From contig CAMDCA010000002.1 of assembly GCA_945889645.1 (NCBI GenBank), positions 1 to 64,000 of the forward strand: a stretch of DNA of 64,000 bases. The letters run 5' to 3'. The notes beneath the pieces were generated by a model, which was not told the origin of the DNA, searched no databases, and worked only from the letters and a program-made list of their open reading frames with translations. This DNA comes from Rhizobium sp. Q54. Lineage in GTDB: Bacteria; Pseudomonadota; Alphaproteobacteria; UBA2966; CAIVPW01. The translations under genes were made by a program, and so were the position numbers. Numbering within the stretch: the stretch's first letter is position 1; every line of letters begins with the position of its first letter. Of the stretch, positions 34,427 to 46,138 are shown in pieces.

Positions 34427-34918
34427 ATGAGAAACCTAATCGCCGCCGCTGCGGCCGCTATCGCGCTGGCCGGCCTGTCGATGTCGTCGCACGCCGAGGG
34501 CAACCTTGCCGCCGGACCACCGACCGACCTCAGCGTGACTATCACCACGACGCCGAATGGCCCGGTCGTGACACCGGCCGCGTTCGACATGGTGACGGGC
34601 AAGTATTACCGGCTCAACGTCACCTTCGACGGCCCGGACACCGATCCGGATTGGCGCTTGGAGGTCAACGAGCTCCTAGCCAACTCGCACGTGCGGGTGA
34701 TGACCATCGCGGGCATCGAGATCCACCTCCAGGGCATGCCGTTCCGCGCCGTCGAGTTCGACGGCCACGGCACCATGCAGGTCAGCTTTGTGGTGATCCG
34801 GCCGGGCAACTATCCGTACATCGTCGGCGACAATCCCGGCGCGATGGGCTTGCCGGTCGGCACCCCCGGACAGGCCGACCCGAGCCGCCGCGCCATCGGC
34901 ATGTTCAACGTGAAGTGA
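34427..34918 (+). CDS. Small exported protein, possibly cupredoxin-like
   Basis: Predicted secreted protein of 163 aa. The ATG at 34427 has GGGAGGG upstream and gives a clear signal peptide (MRNLIAAAAAAIALAGLSMS, SHAEG). The mature chain is beta-rich (GKYYRLNVTFDG, GTMQVSFVVIRPGNYPYIVG) and reminiscent of cupredoxin folds, but a copper-ligand set is not obvious. The track ORF adds an upstream segment without support. Function is unknown. Confidence 0.62.
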   Translation: MRNLIAAAAAAIALAGLSMSSHAEGNLAAGPPTDLSVTITTTPNGPVVTPAAFDMVTGKYYRLNVTFDGPDTDPDWRLEVNELLANSHVRVMTIAGIEIHLQGMPFRAVEFDGHGTMQVSFVVIRPGNYPYIVGDNPGAMGLPVGTPGQADPSRRAIGMFNVK

Positions 34919-34930
34919 CGCTGCGCCGCA

Positions 34931-34967
34931 GCGTCATCGCGAGGCGCGCAGCGCCGCGGCGATCCAG
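34931..34967. repeat. Dispersed intergenic repeat, GTCATCGCGAGG...GCGATCCAG type
   Basis: This unit resembles the widespread proteobacterial intergenic repeat that begins GTCATTGCGAGG and ends CAATCCAG, with G/C substitutions. It lies between the convergent exported-protein gene and atpC, next to a perfect hairpin. Only one copy is seen in the window. Confidence 0.5.
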
Positions 34968-34992
34968 AGGCAGCGCGCGACTGCGGCGCGAA

Positions 34993-35016
34993 ATGGCCGG
35001 GCGCGAGCCCGGCCAT
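34993..35016 (-). terminator. Hairpin downstream of atpC
   Basis: ATGGCCGGGC-GCGA-GCCCGGCCAT is a perfect 10-bp stem with a tetraloop, about 20 nt past the atpC stop. On the minus strand TTTCG follows. It probably ends the ATP synthase transcript and may serve the convergent gene too. Confidence 0.6.
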
Positions 35017-35036
35017 GCTACTCCGCGCGCTAGGAA

Positions 35037-35441
35037 CTAGCGGGCGGCGGCCGTCAGCATCTCGCGCAGCACGGCGACGGCCGTCGAGGCCTTGTGCTGG
35101 TCGAGGTCGGTCTTGGCGTCAGCCAAGTCCTCTTCGGCGTCCTTGATGCGCTTCTCGATGGCGGCACGGTCGAGGGACGCCACTTCGACGGCGTCGTCGG
35201 CCAGCACGGTGCAGCGGTCGGCCGACACTTCGCAGATGCCGCCCGAAATGAAGATGCGCTCCGGTGCGCCGGTGCCCTTGTAGACCTCGATCACGCCCGG
35301 CCGGATGGTCGAGATGATCGGGGCGTGGCCGGGCAGGACGCCGAAGTCGCCTTCGGAACCCGGCACGACGACCATATCGGCGTCCTCGGAGCGCAGCTGG
35401 CGCTCCGGGCTGACGAGGTCGAACTTGACGCGGTCGGCCAC
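35037..35441 (-). CDS. atpC: ATP synthase F1 epsilon subunit
   Basis: Central-stalk subunit of F1 that couples and inhibits ATP hydrolysis, 134 aa. The N-terminal beta-sandwich contains DLVSPERQLRSEDADMVVVP and GDFGVLPGHAPIISTIRPG. The C-terminal helical part is the usual length. It is last in the atpHAGDC operon, 9 nt after atpD. Confidence 0.95.
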   Translation of the reverse strand: MADRVKFDLVSPERQLRSEDADMVVVPGSEGDFGVLPGHAPIISTIRPGVIEVYKGTGAPERIFISGGICEVSADRCTVLADDAVEVASLDRAAIEKRIKDAEEDLADAKTDLDQHKASTAVAVLREMLTAAAR

Positions 35442-35450
35442 GGACGAGCC

Positions 35451-36935
<1,485 letters not shown>

Positions 36936-37817
36936 TCAGATCGCCTCGGCGCCCGAGATGATTTCGATCAGTTCCTTGGTGATGTTCGCCTGGCGCGCGC
37001 GGTTGTAGACCAGCGTCAGCCTGGCGATCATGTCGCCGGCGTTGCGCGTCGCCGAGTCCATGGCGTTCATCTGCGCACCCTGGAAGCTGGCGTTGTTCTC
37101 CAGCATCGCATTGAGCACTTGCACCGCTAGGTTGCGCGGCAGCAGTTCCGCCAGAATCTCGCCCTCGTCCGGCTCGGCCTCGTACGACGCGTCGCCCTCA
37201 AGCTTGGTGCCGCCACCCTCCGGGATCGCGACCGGAATGAGCTGCTTCTCGGTTGGCACCTGCGAGATGACCGACTTGAACGTGTTGTAGAAGATCACGC
37301 AGCGATCGAACTCGCCGCCGTCGAGCATCGTCGTGATCTGTTCGGCGATCCCCTGCGCGTCGGCGTAGGTGATCTTGCGCATCTTCGAGGTGTCGACCTG
37401 GCCGACGAAGCGCGCGCCGTGGTCACGGCGCAGCGCATCGCGGCCCTTGCGGCCGACCGGCATGATCTTGACCGTCTTGCCGTCGGCCAGGAGCGCGTTG
37501 ATGCGCCGGCGCGCCGTGCGCACCAGACTCGAATTCAACGCGCCGCACAAACCGCGGTCCGACGTCACGATGACCACCAGGACCGTCTGATCCTTGCCGG
37601 TCCCGATGAGCAGCTTCGGCATGTCGTCCGAGCGCGGCACGCCGGCCGCGACCGATGCCATCACGCGCGACATGTGCTGGGCGAATGGCCGCGCCGCCTC
37701 AGCCCATTCCTGGGCGCGGCGCAGCTTTGACGCCGCCACCATCTTGGTGGCCGAGGTGATCTTGCGCGTCGACTTCACGCTGTCGATGCGCTTGCGTAGG
37801 TCCTTAAGGCTCGGCAT
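36936..37817 (-). CDS. atpG: ATP synthase F1 gamma subunit
   Basis: Rotating central shaft of F1, 293 aa. The N-terminus MPSLKDLRKRIDSVKSTRKI and the C-terminal helix (NAMDSATRNAGDMIARLTLV, RQANITKELIEIISGAEAI) are diagnostic. It lies between atpA and atpD with short spacers. Confidence 0.96.
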   Translation of the reverse strand: MPSLKDLRKRIDSVKSTRKITSATKMVAASKLRRAQEWAEAARPFAQHMSRVMASVAAGVPRSDDMPKLLIGTGKDQTVLVVIVTSDRGLCGALNSSLVRTARRRINALLADGKTVKIMPVGRKGRDALRRDHGARFVGQVDTSKMRKITYADAQGIAEQITTMLDGGEFDRCVIFYNTFKSVISQVPTEKQLIPVAIPEGGGTKLEGDASYEAEPDEGEILAELLPRNLAVQVLNAMLENNASFQGAQMNAMDSATRNAGDMIARLTLVYNRARQANITKELIEIISGAEAI

Positions 37818-37849
37818 CCCCGCCCGCCGTTCTCTCTACCGGTCCGCGC

Positions 37850-39381
<1,532 letters not shown>

Positions 39382-39382
<1 letters not shown>

Positions 39383-39942
39383 CACGCGACCTCTTTCATG
39401 GCGTTTTGCAGATTGAACAGTTTCGTACGCAGCGACGAATCGACCATCGTGGAGCCGAGCCGCACGATGAGACCGCCGAGAATTGCCGGATCGACCTTGG
39501 TCGACAGGCGCACTTCGCGCCCGGCGACCTTGGCCAGGCTGCTGCGCACCGCGTCGACCTGAGCGGCCGCCAGCGGCTTGGCCGATGTAACCTCGGCCGC
39601 GACCTCGCCCTTGTGGTGCGACACTAGGACGCGGAAGCCGCGGATAATTTCAGGCAGTTGGAACAGACGCCGGTTGCGCGCCGTCAAACCGACCAGCTTG
39701 GCCGCTAGGCCACCGATCTGGGCGCGTGCCAGCACCGCGGCGAGGGCCTTGGCCTGCTCGTCGCGGGCGACCACCGGGCTCTTGATGAGCCGCGCCAGAT
39801 CGGGGCTGCTGTCAATCATCGCGGCGACCTGATCCAAGGCCGCCATGGTCTGATCGATTTGCTTCTCGCCCGCGGCGAGATCGAACAGCGCGGTCGCGTA
39901 CCGACCGGCGAGTCCGGAGACGAGGCTCGATACTGCGGTCAA
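39382..39942 (-). CDS. atpH: ATP synthase F1 delta subunit
   Basis: Peripheral-stalk connector (OSCP homologue), 186 aa from a TTG start ([20 protein letters not shown]), which matches the family start. The longer track version adds 24 residues without similarity. The C-terminal region [20 protein letters not shown] is diagnostic. It opens the atpHAGDC operon; the F0 genes are not in the window, as is normal for alphaproteobacteria, where they sit at a separate locus. Confidence 0.92.
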
Positions 39943-40170
39943 CGGATGCGCCCTGGGCTCTCTGGTGCGTGGGGAAGCAGCGTCGCAGCGACGCCCATAA
40001 CCCACTGAAAACAATAGAAAATTTGTCGGCCCCGACCCCTGCCGACCAGGCAGCGGATACCTAACACAGTCCTACGGGGCGGCGCAACCCGAGGGACTGT
40101 CGCAGGTACAGCGGTCTAAGCCCATCGTTGGGAGGGAAGGACATCTCCCTCACGTGGCGAGCGGAGTCCG

Positions 40171-40198
40171 GCATACCCACCACGCAGCGTGGGTATGC
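40171..40198. terminator. Perfect hairpin between atpH and FMN reductase
   Basis: GCATACCCAC and GTGGGTATGC form a perfect 10-bp stem around an 8-nt loop, about 20 nt after the FMN reductase stop on the minus strand. It lacks a T-run. The remaining 230 bp of this spacer should hold the atp promoter, but I see no clear consensus. Confidence 0.45.
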
Positions 40199-40219
40199 AC
40201 GAATGGTCGCAGGCGCGAG

Positions 40220-40843
40220 CTACGCAGCCTTCCCCAGCGCGACCTGATTCCGCGCCGTGCGCAGCGCGTTCGCCCACCACAGCAACTCGGTGATTGCAGC
40301 GTCGGCTTGGCCCTTGAGACGCTGGTTATCGTTGTAGAGCGCCGGATCGACCGGCGCCGTCAGCTTCATCGTCGCGAGGTAGGATTCAAGTGGAAGGTGA
40401 ATGCCGGTGCGAATCGGCGCCATCTTCAACTCGTTGGCGACCTGCCGCAGCTGCTCGACGGCGCGCGCACCACCGGCACCGCCGTAGGACAGGAACGTCA
40501 CCGGCTTCTGGTTGACCTCGGTGTAGACCCAATCGAGCGCATTCTTGAGCACGGCCGGGTAGCCGCGGTTGTACTCGGGCGTGACGATGACGTAGGCGTC
40601 GGCCTCGGCGAGCTTTGCGCCCCATGCGTTGGCAGCAACGTTGGCGCGCTTGCCGGCGGCCGGCGGGATCGCCTCGTTGAAGAACGGCAGCGGCCAGTCG
40701 CGCAGGTCGAGCAGCTCGACCGCCACGCCGGGCTGCTTGGCGAACTCATCGGCGATCCAGCGCGCGGGCTTGTCGCCATAGCGTCCGTCGCGGGTCGAAC
40801 CAAGAATGACTTGGATCTTCAAAGGCTTGCTGGCGCTGGTCAT
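40220..40843 (-). CDS. NADPH-dependent FMN reductase family protein
   Basis: Flavodoxin-fold quinone, azo or chromate reductase of 207 aa. The start MTSASKPLKIQVILGSTRDG is used; the track adds nine residues. The FMN phosphate loop is LGSTRDGR and the family signature is TPEYNRGYPAVLKNALDWVY. It is transcribed divergently from an HxlR regulator 78 bp away, a pairing that in many bacteria forms a quinone- or electrophile-inducible detoxification unit. Confidence 0.88.
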   Translation of the reverse strand: MTSASKPLKIQVILGSTRDGRYGDKPARWIADEFAKQPGVAVELLDLRDWPLPFFNEAIPPAAGKRANVAANAWGAKLAEADAYVIVTPEYNRGYPAVLKNALDWVYTEVNQKPVTFLSYGGAGGARAVEQLRQVANELKMAPIRTGIHLPLESYLATMKLTAPVDPALYNDNQRLKGQADAAITELLWWANALRTARNQVALGKAA

Positions 40844-40857
40844 GGTTCTTGTCCGTC

Positions 40858-40890
40858 CTCTGGTATACACTGGTAACCTTCACTATCTAT
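40858..40890. promoter_or_regulatory. Candidate HxlR operator in divergent promoter
   Basis: Between the FMN reductase and HxlR genes lie GGTATAC and GTAACC, an imperfect inverted repeat 4 nt apart, and on the minus strand two related half-sites, GTGAAGGTTACC and AGTGTATACC. HxlR-type regulators usually bind such palindromes over divergent promoters. No experiment-level support can be drawn from sequence alone. Confidence 0.35.
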
Positions 40891-40921
40891 GGAACCACAT
40901 AGGCACGTGCAAGGAGGCACC

Positions 40922-41350
40922 TTGATTTCACCTAGGCACATGGACGCCGGGAATTGCCCGGCGGTCCGCGAAGTTCTCAGCCGCGTCGGCGACAAATGGA
41001 GCGTGCTGGTGATCGCGCGGCTCGGCGACGAGCCGAAGCGCTTCAGCGAGCTCAAGCGCAAGGTGGAGGGCATCTCCCAGCGCATGCTGACGCTCACGCT
41101 GCGCGGGCTGGAGCGCGACGGCATGCTGACGCGCACGGTGCATCCGACTCTGCCGCCCAGCGTCGAGTACGCACTCACGCCGCTGGGCCGCACCCTGCTG
41201 GAGCCGATCCAGGGCCTCGCCAAATGGGCCGAGACCAATCGCCTCGCCATCCAAGAGGCGCGGGCGCGATTCGATGCGACACAGGAGCCGGCCGCGGCCG
41301 GGGCCGCGCCGAATCGTACGGACGCGACGCGCGAGCGTCCGCGACCCTAG
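40922..41350 (+). CDS. HxlR-family transcriptional regulator
   Basis: Winged-helix regulator of 142 aa. A strong Shine-Dalgarno AAGGAGG ends 4 nt before the TTG at 40922, which decides the start in favour of [18 protein letters not shown] over the track ATG at 40889. The HxlR domain covers [20 protein letters not shown] through [12 protein letters not shown]; the cysteine in GNCPA sits where YodB/HypR-type members sense quinones or aldehydes. It probably controls itself and the divergent FMN reductase. The stop overlaps the convergent priA stop. Confidence 0.88.
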   Translation: MISPRHMDAGNCPAVREVLSRVGDKWSVLVIARLGDEPKRFSELKRKVEGISQRMLTLTLRGLERDGMLTRTVHPTLPPSVEYALTPLGRTLLEPIQGLAKWAETNRLAIQEARARFDATQEPAAAGAAPNRTDATRERPRP

Positions 41351-43554
41351 AGGAACGAATACGGGTCGATGTCGACCTGCAGGCGAACACCGGACGGCGC
41401 CGTGACGCGGCGAATCCAGTCGCGCACCACCGCCTGCACATTCGCGCTTCGCTGCGCGCGCAACAGCAGCCGGAAGCGATGGCGGCCGCGGAGTAGTGCC
41501 AGCGGCGCCGGCGCCGGGCCGAGCACCGACACATCCGTCAGGCGCGGTGCCGCGCGCGCCAGATCGCGTGCGTAGCTCTCGACGCGGCTGGGATTGGTGC
41601 CGGAAACGATCAGCGCGACCAAGCGGCCGAATGGCGGCCAGCCGCCGCGGCGGCGGTCCTCGGCTTCGCGCGCAAGGAACCCCGCGCGATCGCCTTGGAT
41701 CAGCGCCCGCATAACCGGATGCTTAGGTGCGTAAGTCTGCAGGTAGACCGTGCCGGGACGCTCGGCGCGGCCGGCACGCCCCGCTACCTGACTGAGGAGC
41801 TGGAAGGTGCGCTCGGCGGCGCGCAGGTCACCGCCATCCAAACCGAGATCGGCATCCACCACGGCGACCACGGTCAGCAACGGGAAGTGGTGCCCTTTGG
41901 CGACGATCTGCGTGCCGATGAGGATGTCGACCTTCCGCTCGGCCATCGCGCGCACCAGCGTTGCGGCCGCCGCCGGTCCGGTCATCGTATCGCTCGCCAT
42001 CACCGCCGCGCGCGCTTCGGGGAACAGGCGCGTCACTTCTTCGGCCACGCGCTCGACGCCGGGGCCGCAGGCGGCGAGTGAGTCCAGCGTGCCGCATTCC
42101 GGACAGGCCTTTGGCATCTCGACCCGGTGTCCGCAGTGATGACACTCCAGCCGCCCGGCATAGCGATGCTCGACCAGCCACGCCTTGCAGTTCGGACATT
42201 CCATGCGGTGCCCACACGTGCGGCACAGGGTGAGCGGTGCATAGCCTCGGCGGTTGAGGAACAGCATCGCCTGGCTGCCCTCGGCCAACGCCGCCGTCAC
42301 CGCATCGACGACCATCGGCGATAGCCACGCACCGCGCGGCGGCGGCGCGGCCACCATGTCCACCGCGACGATCTTCGGCATCTGCGCCGCCGCATGGCGT
42401 TCGGGCAGATGCAGCACTGTGTAGCGGCCGGACTCGACGTTGGTCATCGTCTCCAGCGACGGCGTCGCCGACACCAGCACCACCGGCAGCGCGGCCAGGT
42501 GGCCGAGCGCCACCGCCATGTCGCGCGCGTTGTAGATGACGCCTTCCTCTTGCTTGTAAGAACCGTCGTGCTCCTCATCGACGACGACGAGGCCCAGGTC
42601 GCGGTAGGGGAGGAACAGCGACGACCGCGCACCGACGACAACGCGCGCGCGTCCCTCCGCTACCGCGCGCCACGTACTGCGCCGGCGACCCTGCGATAGT
42701 TCGGAGTGCCATTCAGCCGGCGCGCCGCCGAAGCGCGTACGAAAGCGATCGAGCCATTGTCCAGTCAGCGCGATCTCCGGCACCAGCACCAACGCCTGCC
42801 TGCCCTGCGCGAGCGTCTCGGCAACCGCGTCGAGATAGACCTCGGTCTTACCCGATCCGGTGACGCCGTCGAGCACCGTGACCGAGAAGGAACGATCGCG
42901 CACCCGCGCGCGAAGTTGCGCCGCGGCGGCGGCCTGGTCGGGCGACAGCGACACGTCACCGGTGGGATGAAGATCCGCCGGACCGGACTCGACGGCGAGC
43001 GGTACGGATCGTAACAAGCCATCGTCGGCCATCTTGCGCACGACGCCGCTGCTGACGCGGGCGCCGCGCGCGATATCGGCCTGGCTGCGCGCCACGCCGT
43101 CCACCAACAGATCGGCGATGCGCTTGCGCGCATCAGTGCGCATCGCGTCGGAATTTGCGAGCACGTAGCCGGGGCGCGCGTCCGGCGCCTGCAGCGCGGC
43201 CGGGGCGCTCATCAGCAGGCGCAGCACCGCCCCCGGCGGCGAGACCGTGTAGTTGGCGACCCACGACAAGAACGCGCGCGTCGCTTCGGGGACCTGCGGC
43301 AGATCGATGCGTGCGGCAACGGCGCGCACCTTTTCGGCAGCGATGTCGCTGCTGCCTGCGCCCCACACCACTCCGGCGACGCGTCGCGGTCCGAGCGGTA
43401 CGTGCACATAGTCACCGGCGGCAAGCGTGAGCCCGTCCGGGACGACGTAATCGTACACACTGCCGAGCGGCAGCGGCAACAACACTCCGACACGCGTGCC
43501 CGACACAAAAATATTATCGAGGCGCGCTGGCGCGCTGGCAGGGGCCGGGGGCAT
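41347..43554 (-). CDS. priA: Primosomal protein N' (replication restart helicase)
   Basis: DNA helicase of 735 aa that reloads the replisome at collapsed forks. Walker A is [12 protein letters not shown] and the helicase box is [14 protein letters not shown]. Eight cysteines for two zinc ions lie in [28 protein letters not shown] and ACPECGTLD. The N-terminal 3'-DNA-binding domain begins [20 protein letters not shown]. It is divergent from the DUF484-xerC pair and overlaps the stop of the hxlR-type gene. Confidence 0.95.
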   Translation of the reverse strand: MPPAPASAPARLDNIFVSGTRVGVLLPLPLGSVYDYVVPDGLTLAAGDYVHVPLGPRRVAGVVWGAGSSDIAAEKVRAVAARIDLPQVPEATRAFLSWVANYTVSPPGAVLRLLMSAPAALQAPDARPGYVLANSDAMRTDARKRIADLLVDGVARSQADIARGARVSSGVVRKMADDGLLRSVPLAVESGPADLHPTGDVSLSPDQAAAAAQLRARVRDRSFSVTVLDGVTGSGKTEVYLDAVAETLAQGRQALVLVPEIALTGQWLDRFRTRFGGAPAEWHSELSQGRRRSTWRAVAEGRARVVVGARSSLFLPYRDLGLVVVDEEHDGSYKQEEGVIYNARDMAVALGHLAALPVVLVSATPSLETMTNVESGRYTVLHLPERHAAAQMPKIVAVDMVAAPPPRGAWLSPMVVDAVTAALAEGSQAMLFLNRRGYAPLTLCRTCGHRMECPNCKAWLVEHRYAGRLECHHCGHRVEMPKACPECGTLDSLAACGPGVERVAEEVTRLFPEARAAVMASDTMTGPAAAATLVRAMAERKVDILIGTQIVAKGHHFPLLTVVAVVDADLGLDGGDLRAAERTFQLLSQVAGRAGRAERPGTVYLQTYAPKHPVMRALIQGDRAGFLAREAEDRRRGGWPPFGRLVALIVSGTNPSRVESYARDLARAAPRLTDVSVLGPAPAPLALLRGRHRFRLLLRAQRSANVQAVVRDWIRRVTAPSGVRLQVDIDPYSFL

Positions 43555-43625
43555 CGCCTACACTCTGCCGGTACGCGCGACGTGTCACAAGTTGCGCTGA
43601 GGATTGCGCGGAAATCGAACGCAGG

Positions 43626-44408
43626 ATGCACAGCGGCAAGCCTATCGGCCAGGAAGACACCGGAGCGACCCCGGCCGATCCTGCGCGTGACGGCGGCCCG
43701 GCCCCTGCCCCGGCGCCGTCGGACAAGATTTCCGCCACCGACGTCACGGCTTTCCTGCGCCGCAACCCGAACTTCCTGAACGACCAGCCGCAGCTGCTGG
43801 AGACCCTGACGCCGCCGGCCGAGCGCAATGGCCGGCGCGTGCTCGACATGCAGCGCTTCGTCATCGACCGCCTGCAGCGCACCATCGCGACGGTGCGGGC
43901 GCGCGAGACCGAGCTGGTCTCCTCCATGCGCTCCAGCCGGTCGAGCACGGCGCGCGTCCATGCCGCGGTGCTGACACTGTGCGAAACCGGCGCGCTGGAA
44001 AACCTCACCGAGATCATCAGCAACGACCTGCCGACCGTCCTGGAGATCGACGTTGTCATGCTCGCCGTCGAGGCGGAGCAGGACCAGCTCGGCTCCCTGC
44101 GTTCGACGCCCGGCGTGGTGCTGATCCCGCGCGGCACGGTGGACAGGCTGGTCGGCGTGGGCCGCGACGTTCTACTCACGTGCGCGCCGACCGCAGCCGA
44201 GACCGAGTTGTTCGGCGGCGCCGCTACGCTGGTGAAGTCTGCGGCACTGCTGCGCCTGCGCTTGGGACGGCCGGGCCGCCCGGCGCTCCTGGCGCTCGGC
44301 AGCCGCGATCCCGCGCGCTTGGCGCCCGGGCAAGGCACCGACATGCTGACCTTCCTCGCCGAGGCTCTGGGCCGCCGCCTGCGCGAATGGCTGGACTACG
44401 CCCTGTAG
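43626..44408 (+). CDS. DUF484 family protein
   Basis: Cytoplasmic protein of 260 aa in DUF484, a GAF-like family regularly encoded before xerC. The conserved N-terminal block ATDVTAFLRRNPNFLNDQPQ is followed by RRVLDMQRFVIDRLQRTIA, probably a coiled coil, and then a GAF-like region. The exact role is unknown; linkage suggests a function connected with XerC or chromosome-dimer handling. It overlaps the probable xerC start. Confidence 0.87.
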   Translation: MHSGKPIGQEDTGATPADPARDGGPAPAPAPSDKISATDVTAFLRRNPNFLNDQPQLLETLTPPAERNGRRVLDMQRFVIDRLQRTIATVRARETELVSSMRSSRSSTARVHAAVLTLCETGALENLTEIISNDLPTVLEIDVVMLAVEAEQDQLGSLRSTPGVVLIPRGTVDRLVGVGRDVLLTCAPTAAETELFGGAATLVKSAALLRLRLGRPGRPALLALGSRDPARLAPGQGTDMLTFLAEALGRRLREWLDYAL

Positions 44409-45343
44409 AGCCCCTGCTCGCCGGCGCCGACGTGCGCGCGGCCGTCACCGAATGGTCGATCTGGCTCGCGTCTGAGCGCCGCGCGTCGGCCAATACGCTC
44501 GCGGCGTACCAACGCGACTTGGCCGCGTTCTTCACGTTCCTGTCCGGTCACCTGGGCAGCCCCGCGACGCTCGCCAACCTCGGCCAACTGCGCACTGCCG
44601 ACATCCGCGCCTACCTCGCGCACCGCCGCAGCGAGGGATTGCAGAGCGCGTCCTTGGCGCGCGCATTGTCCGCCGTGCGCGGGTTCTTCCGCTTCCTGGG
44701 CCGCCGCGATCTGGTGCACAACCCGGCGGTCACCAGCGTGCAGTCGCCCAAACTGCCGCGCGCCGTCCCCAAGCCGCTGACGGTGGAGGCAGCCCGGGCC
44801 GCCCTCGGCGAGGTCGCGACGGCGCCGAGTGGCGAGGAGTGGGTCGGCCTGCGCGACGTGGCGCTGCTCACCTTGCTGTACGGCTGCGGCCTGCGTATCG
44901 CCGAGGGCCTGAGCCTACGCCGCGCGCACGCGCCGCTCGGCACCAGCCTGGTCATCACCGGCAAGGGCAACAAGCAGCGCCTGGTGCCCGTGCTGCCGGT
45001 GGTGCGCGCCGCGGTCGATCAGTACGTTGCCGCCTGCCCACACGATCTTCCCGCCGACGGGCCACTGTTTGTCGGCGCGCGCGGCAAGCAACTGCAGCCG
45101 GCCATCGTGCAGAAGCGCATGCGCCAGATGCGCGCGGCACTCGACTTGCCGGACACCGCAACGCCGCACGCCCTGCGCCACAGCTTTGCGACCCATCTGC
45201 TCTCGGCCGGCGGCGACCTGCGCACGATCCAGGAGCTGCTGGGGCACGCGTCCCTATCGACGACCCAGCGCTACACCGACGTCGATGCCGAACGCCTGCG
45301 CGAGGTCTACGACAAAGCGCATCCGCGCGCCCGCGCGCGCTAG
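44387..45343 (+). CDS. xerC: Tyrosine recombinase XerC
   Basis: Site-specific recombinase of 318 aa that resolves chromosome dimers at dif with XerD. The N-terminal SAM-like domain includes SANTLAAYQRDLAAFFTFLS. Catalytic residues are the Arg in YGCGLRIAEG, the HxxR in ALRHSFATHLL, the GH in LLGHASLSTTQ and the tyrosine in QRYTDVD. ATG at 44387 overlaps the DUF484 gene by 22 nt; GTG at 44432 is an alternative. The stop overlaps the convergent patatin gene. Confidence 0.9.
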   Translation: MAGLRPVEPLLAGADVRAAVTEWSIWLASERRASANTLAAYQRDLAAFFTFLSGHLGSPATLANLGQLRTADIRAYLAHRRSEGLQSASLARALSAVRGFFRFLGRRDLVHNPAVTSVQSPKLPRAVPKPLTVEAARAALGEVATAPSGEEWVGLRDVALLTLLYGCGLRIAEGLSLRRAHAPLGTSLVITGKGNKQRLVPVLPVVRAAVDQYVAACPHDLPADGPLFVGARGKQLQPAIVQKRMRQMRAALDLPDTATPHALRHSFATHLLSAGGDLRTIQELLGHASLSTTQRYTDVDAERLREVYDKAHPRARAR

Positions 45344-46131
45344 CGCGTCAGCAGCGCCACGAGCGCGTCGCGCGACCGTGCCACGCACGCGCGGCCCTCG
45401 CCGATGCTGTCGTATGCACGGTCGAACTGGAACGGGCCGACGTCGCCGAGTTCCGGCACCAGCAGGACGTCAGCGGGTTCGGACGCCAACCGCGCGCGGG
45501 TGATCTGCACCTGCATGATCGTCACGGATCGCGCCAAAGCGTCGAAGTACGACGGCATCCCCGCCTTGGCCGGAACCATGCGCGAGCTGTTGACGTCCAC
45601 GGCGATGACGACGTCGGCACCGAGTGCGCGGCACAGGGACACCGGCACCGGATTGACCAGGCCGCCGTCCAGCAGCCAGCGGCCTTCGCGCGCGCACGGC
45701 AGGAAGAGTCCCGGCAAGCCGATCGAGGCGCGCACCGCGTCGCCAATCGGGCCGGACCGCAGCCACACCTCTTCGCCGTTCTCGACGTCGGTGGCGACGG
45801 CGGCGAACGGCGTGGCAAGCGTCTCAATGTCTCCGGTGCAGCGGAGCTGGTCGAGGAAGGCGCGGATCTTGGCGCCGTCGATGAGGCCGCCGCGGGCGAT
45901 GCGCAGGTCGAGCATCTTCACGCCATCGCGCCACGTCATCTTCTCGGCGCGGGCGCGCAGCGCATCCAGCCGGCCGGTGACGTAGACCGCGCCCACCAGC
46001 GCGCCGATCGACGTGCCACAGACGATGTCGGGCCGGATGCCGAGTTCGGTCAGCGCGTCGATGGTGCCGAGGTGCGCCCAGCCGCGCGCCGACCCGCCGC
46101 CGAGCGCCAACCCGAGGCGGAGACGGGCCAT
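45340..46131 (-). CDS. Patatin-like phospholipase (RssA type)
   Basis: Predicted lipid acyl hydrolase of 263 aa from [20 protein letters not shown]. The oxyanion loop GGGSARG, nucleophile serine in GTSIG and Asp of the DGG motif (LLDGGLVNPVPV) form a complete Ser-Asp dyad, as in RssA/YchK proteins. The substrate is unknown. It starts 7 nt after the lpdA stop and may be co-transcribed with it. Confidence 0.88.
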   Translation of the reverse strand: MARLRLGLALGGGSARGWAHLGTIDALTELGIRPDIVCGTSIGALVGAVYVTGRLDALRARAEKMTWRDGVKMLDLRIARGGLIDGAKIRAFLDQLRCTGDIETLATPFAAVATDVENGEEVWLRSGPIGDAVRASIGLPGLFLPCAREGRWLLDGGLVNPVPVSLCRALGADVVIAVDVNSSRMVPAKAGMPSYFDALARSVTIMQVQITRARLASEPADVLLVPELGDVGPFQFDRAYDSIGEGRACVARSRDALVALLTR

Positions 46132-46138
46132 CGTTCGA

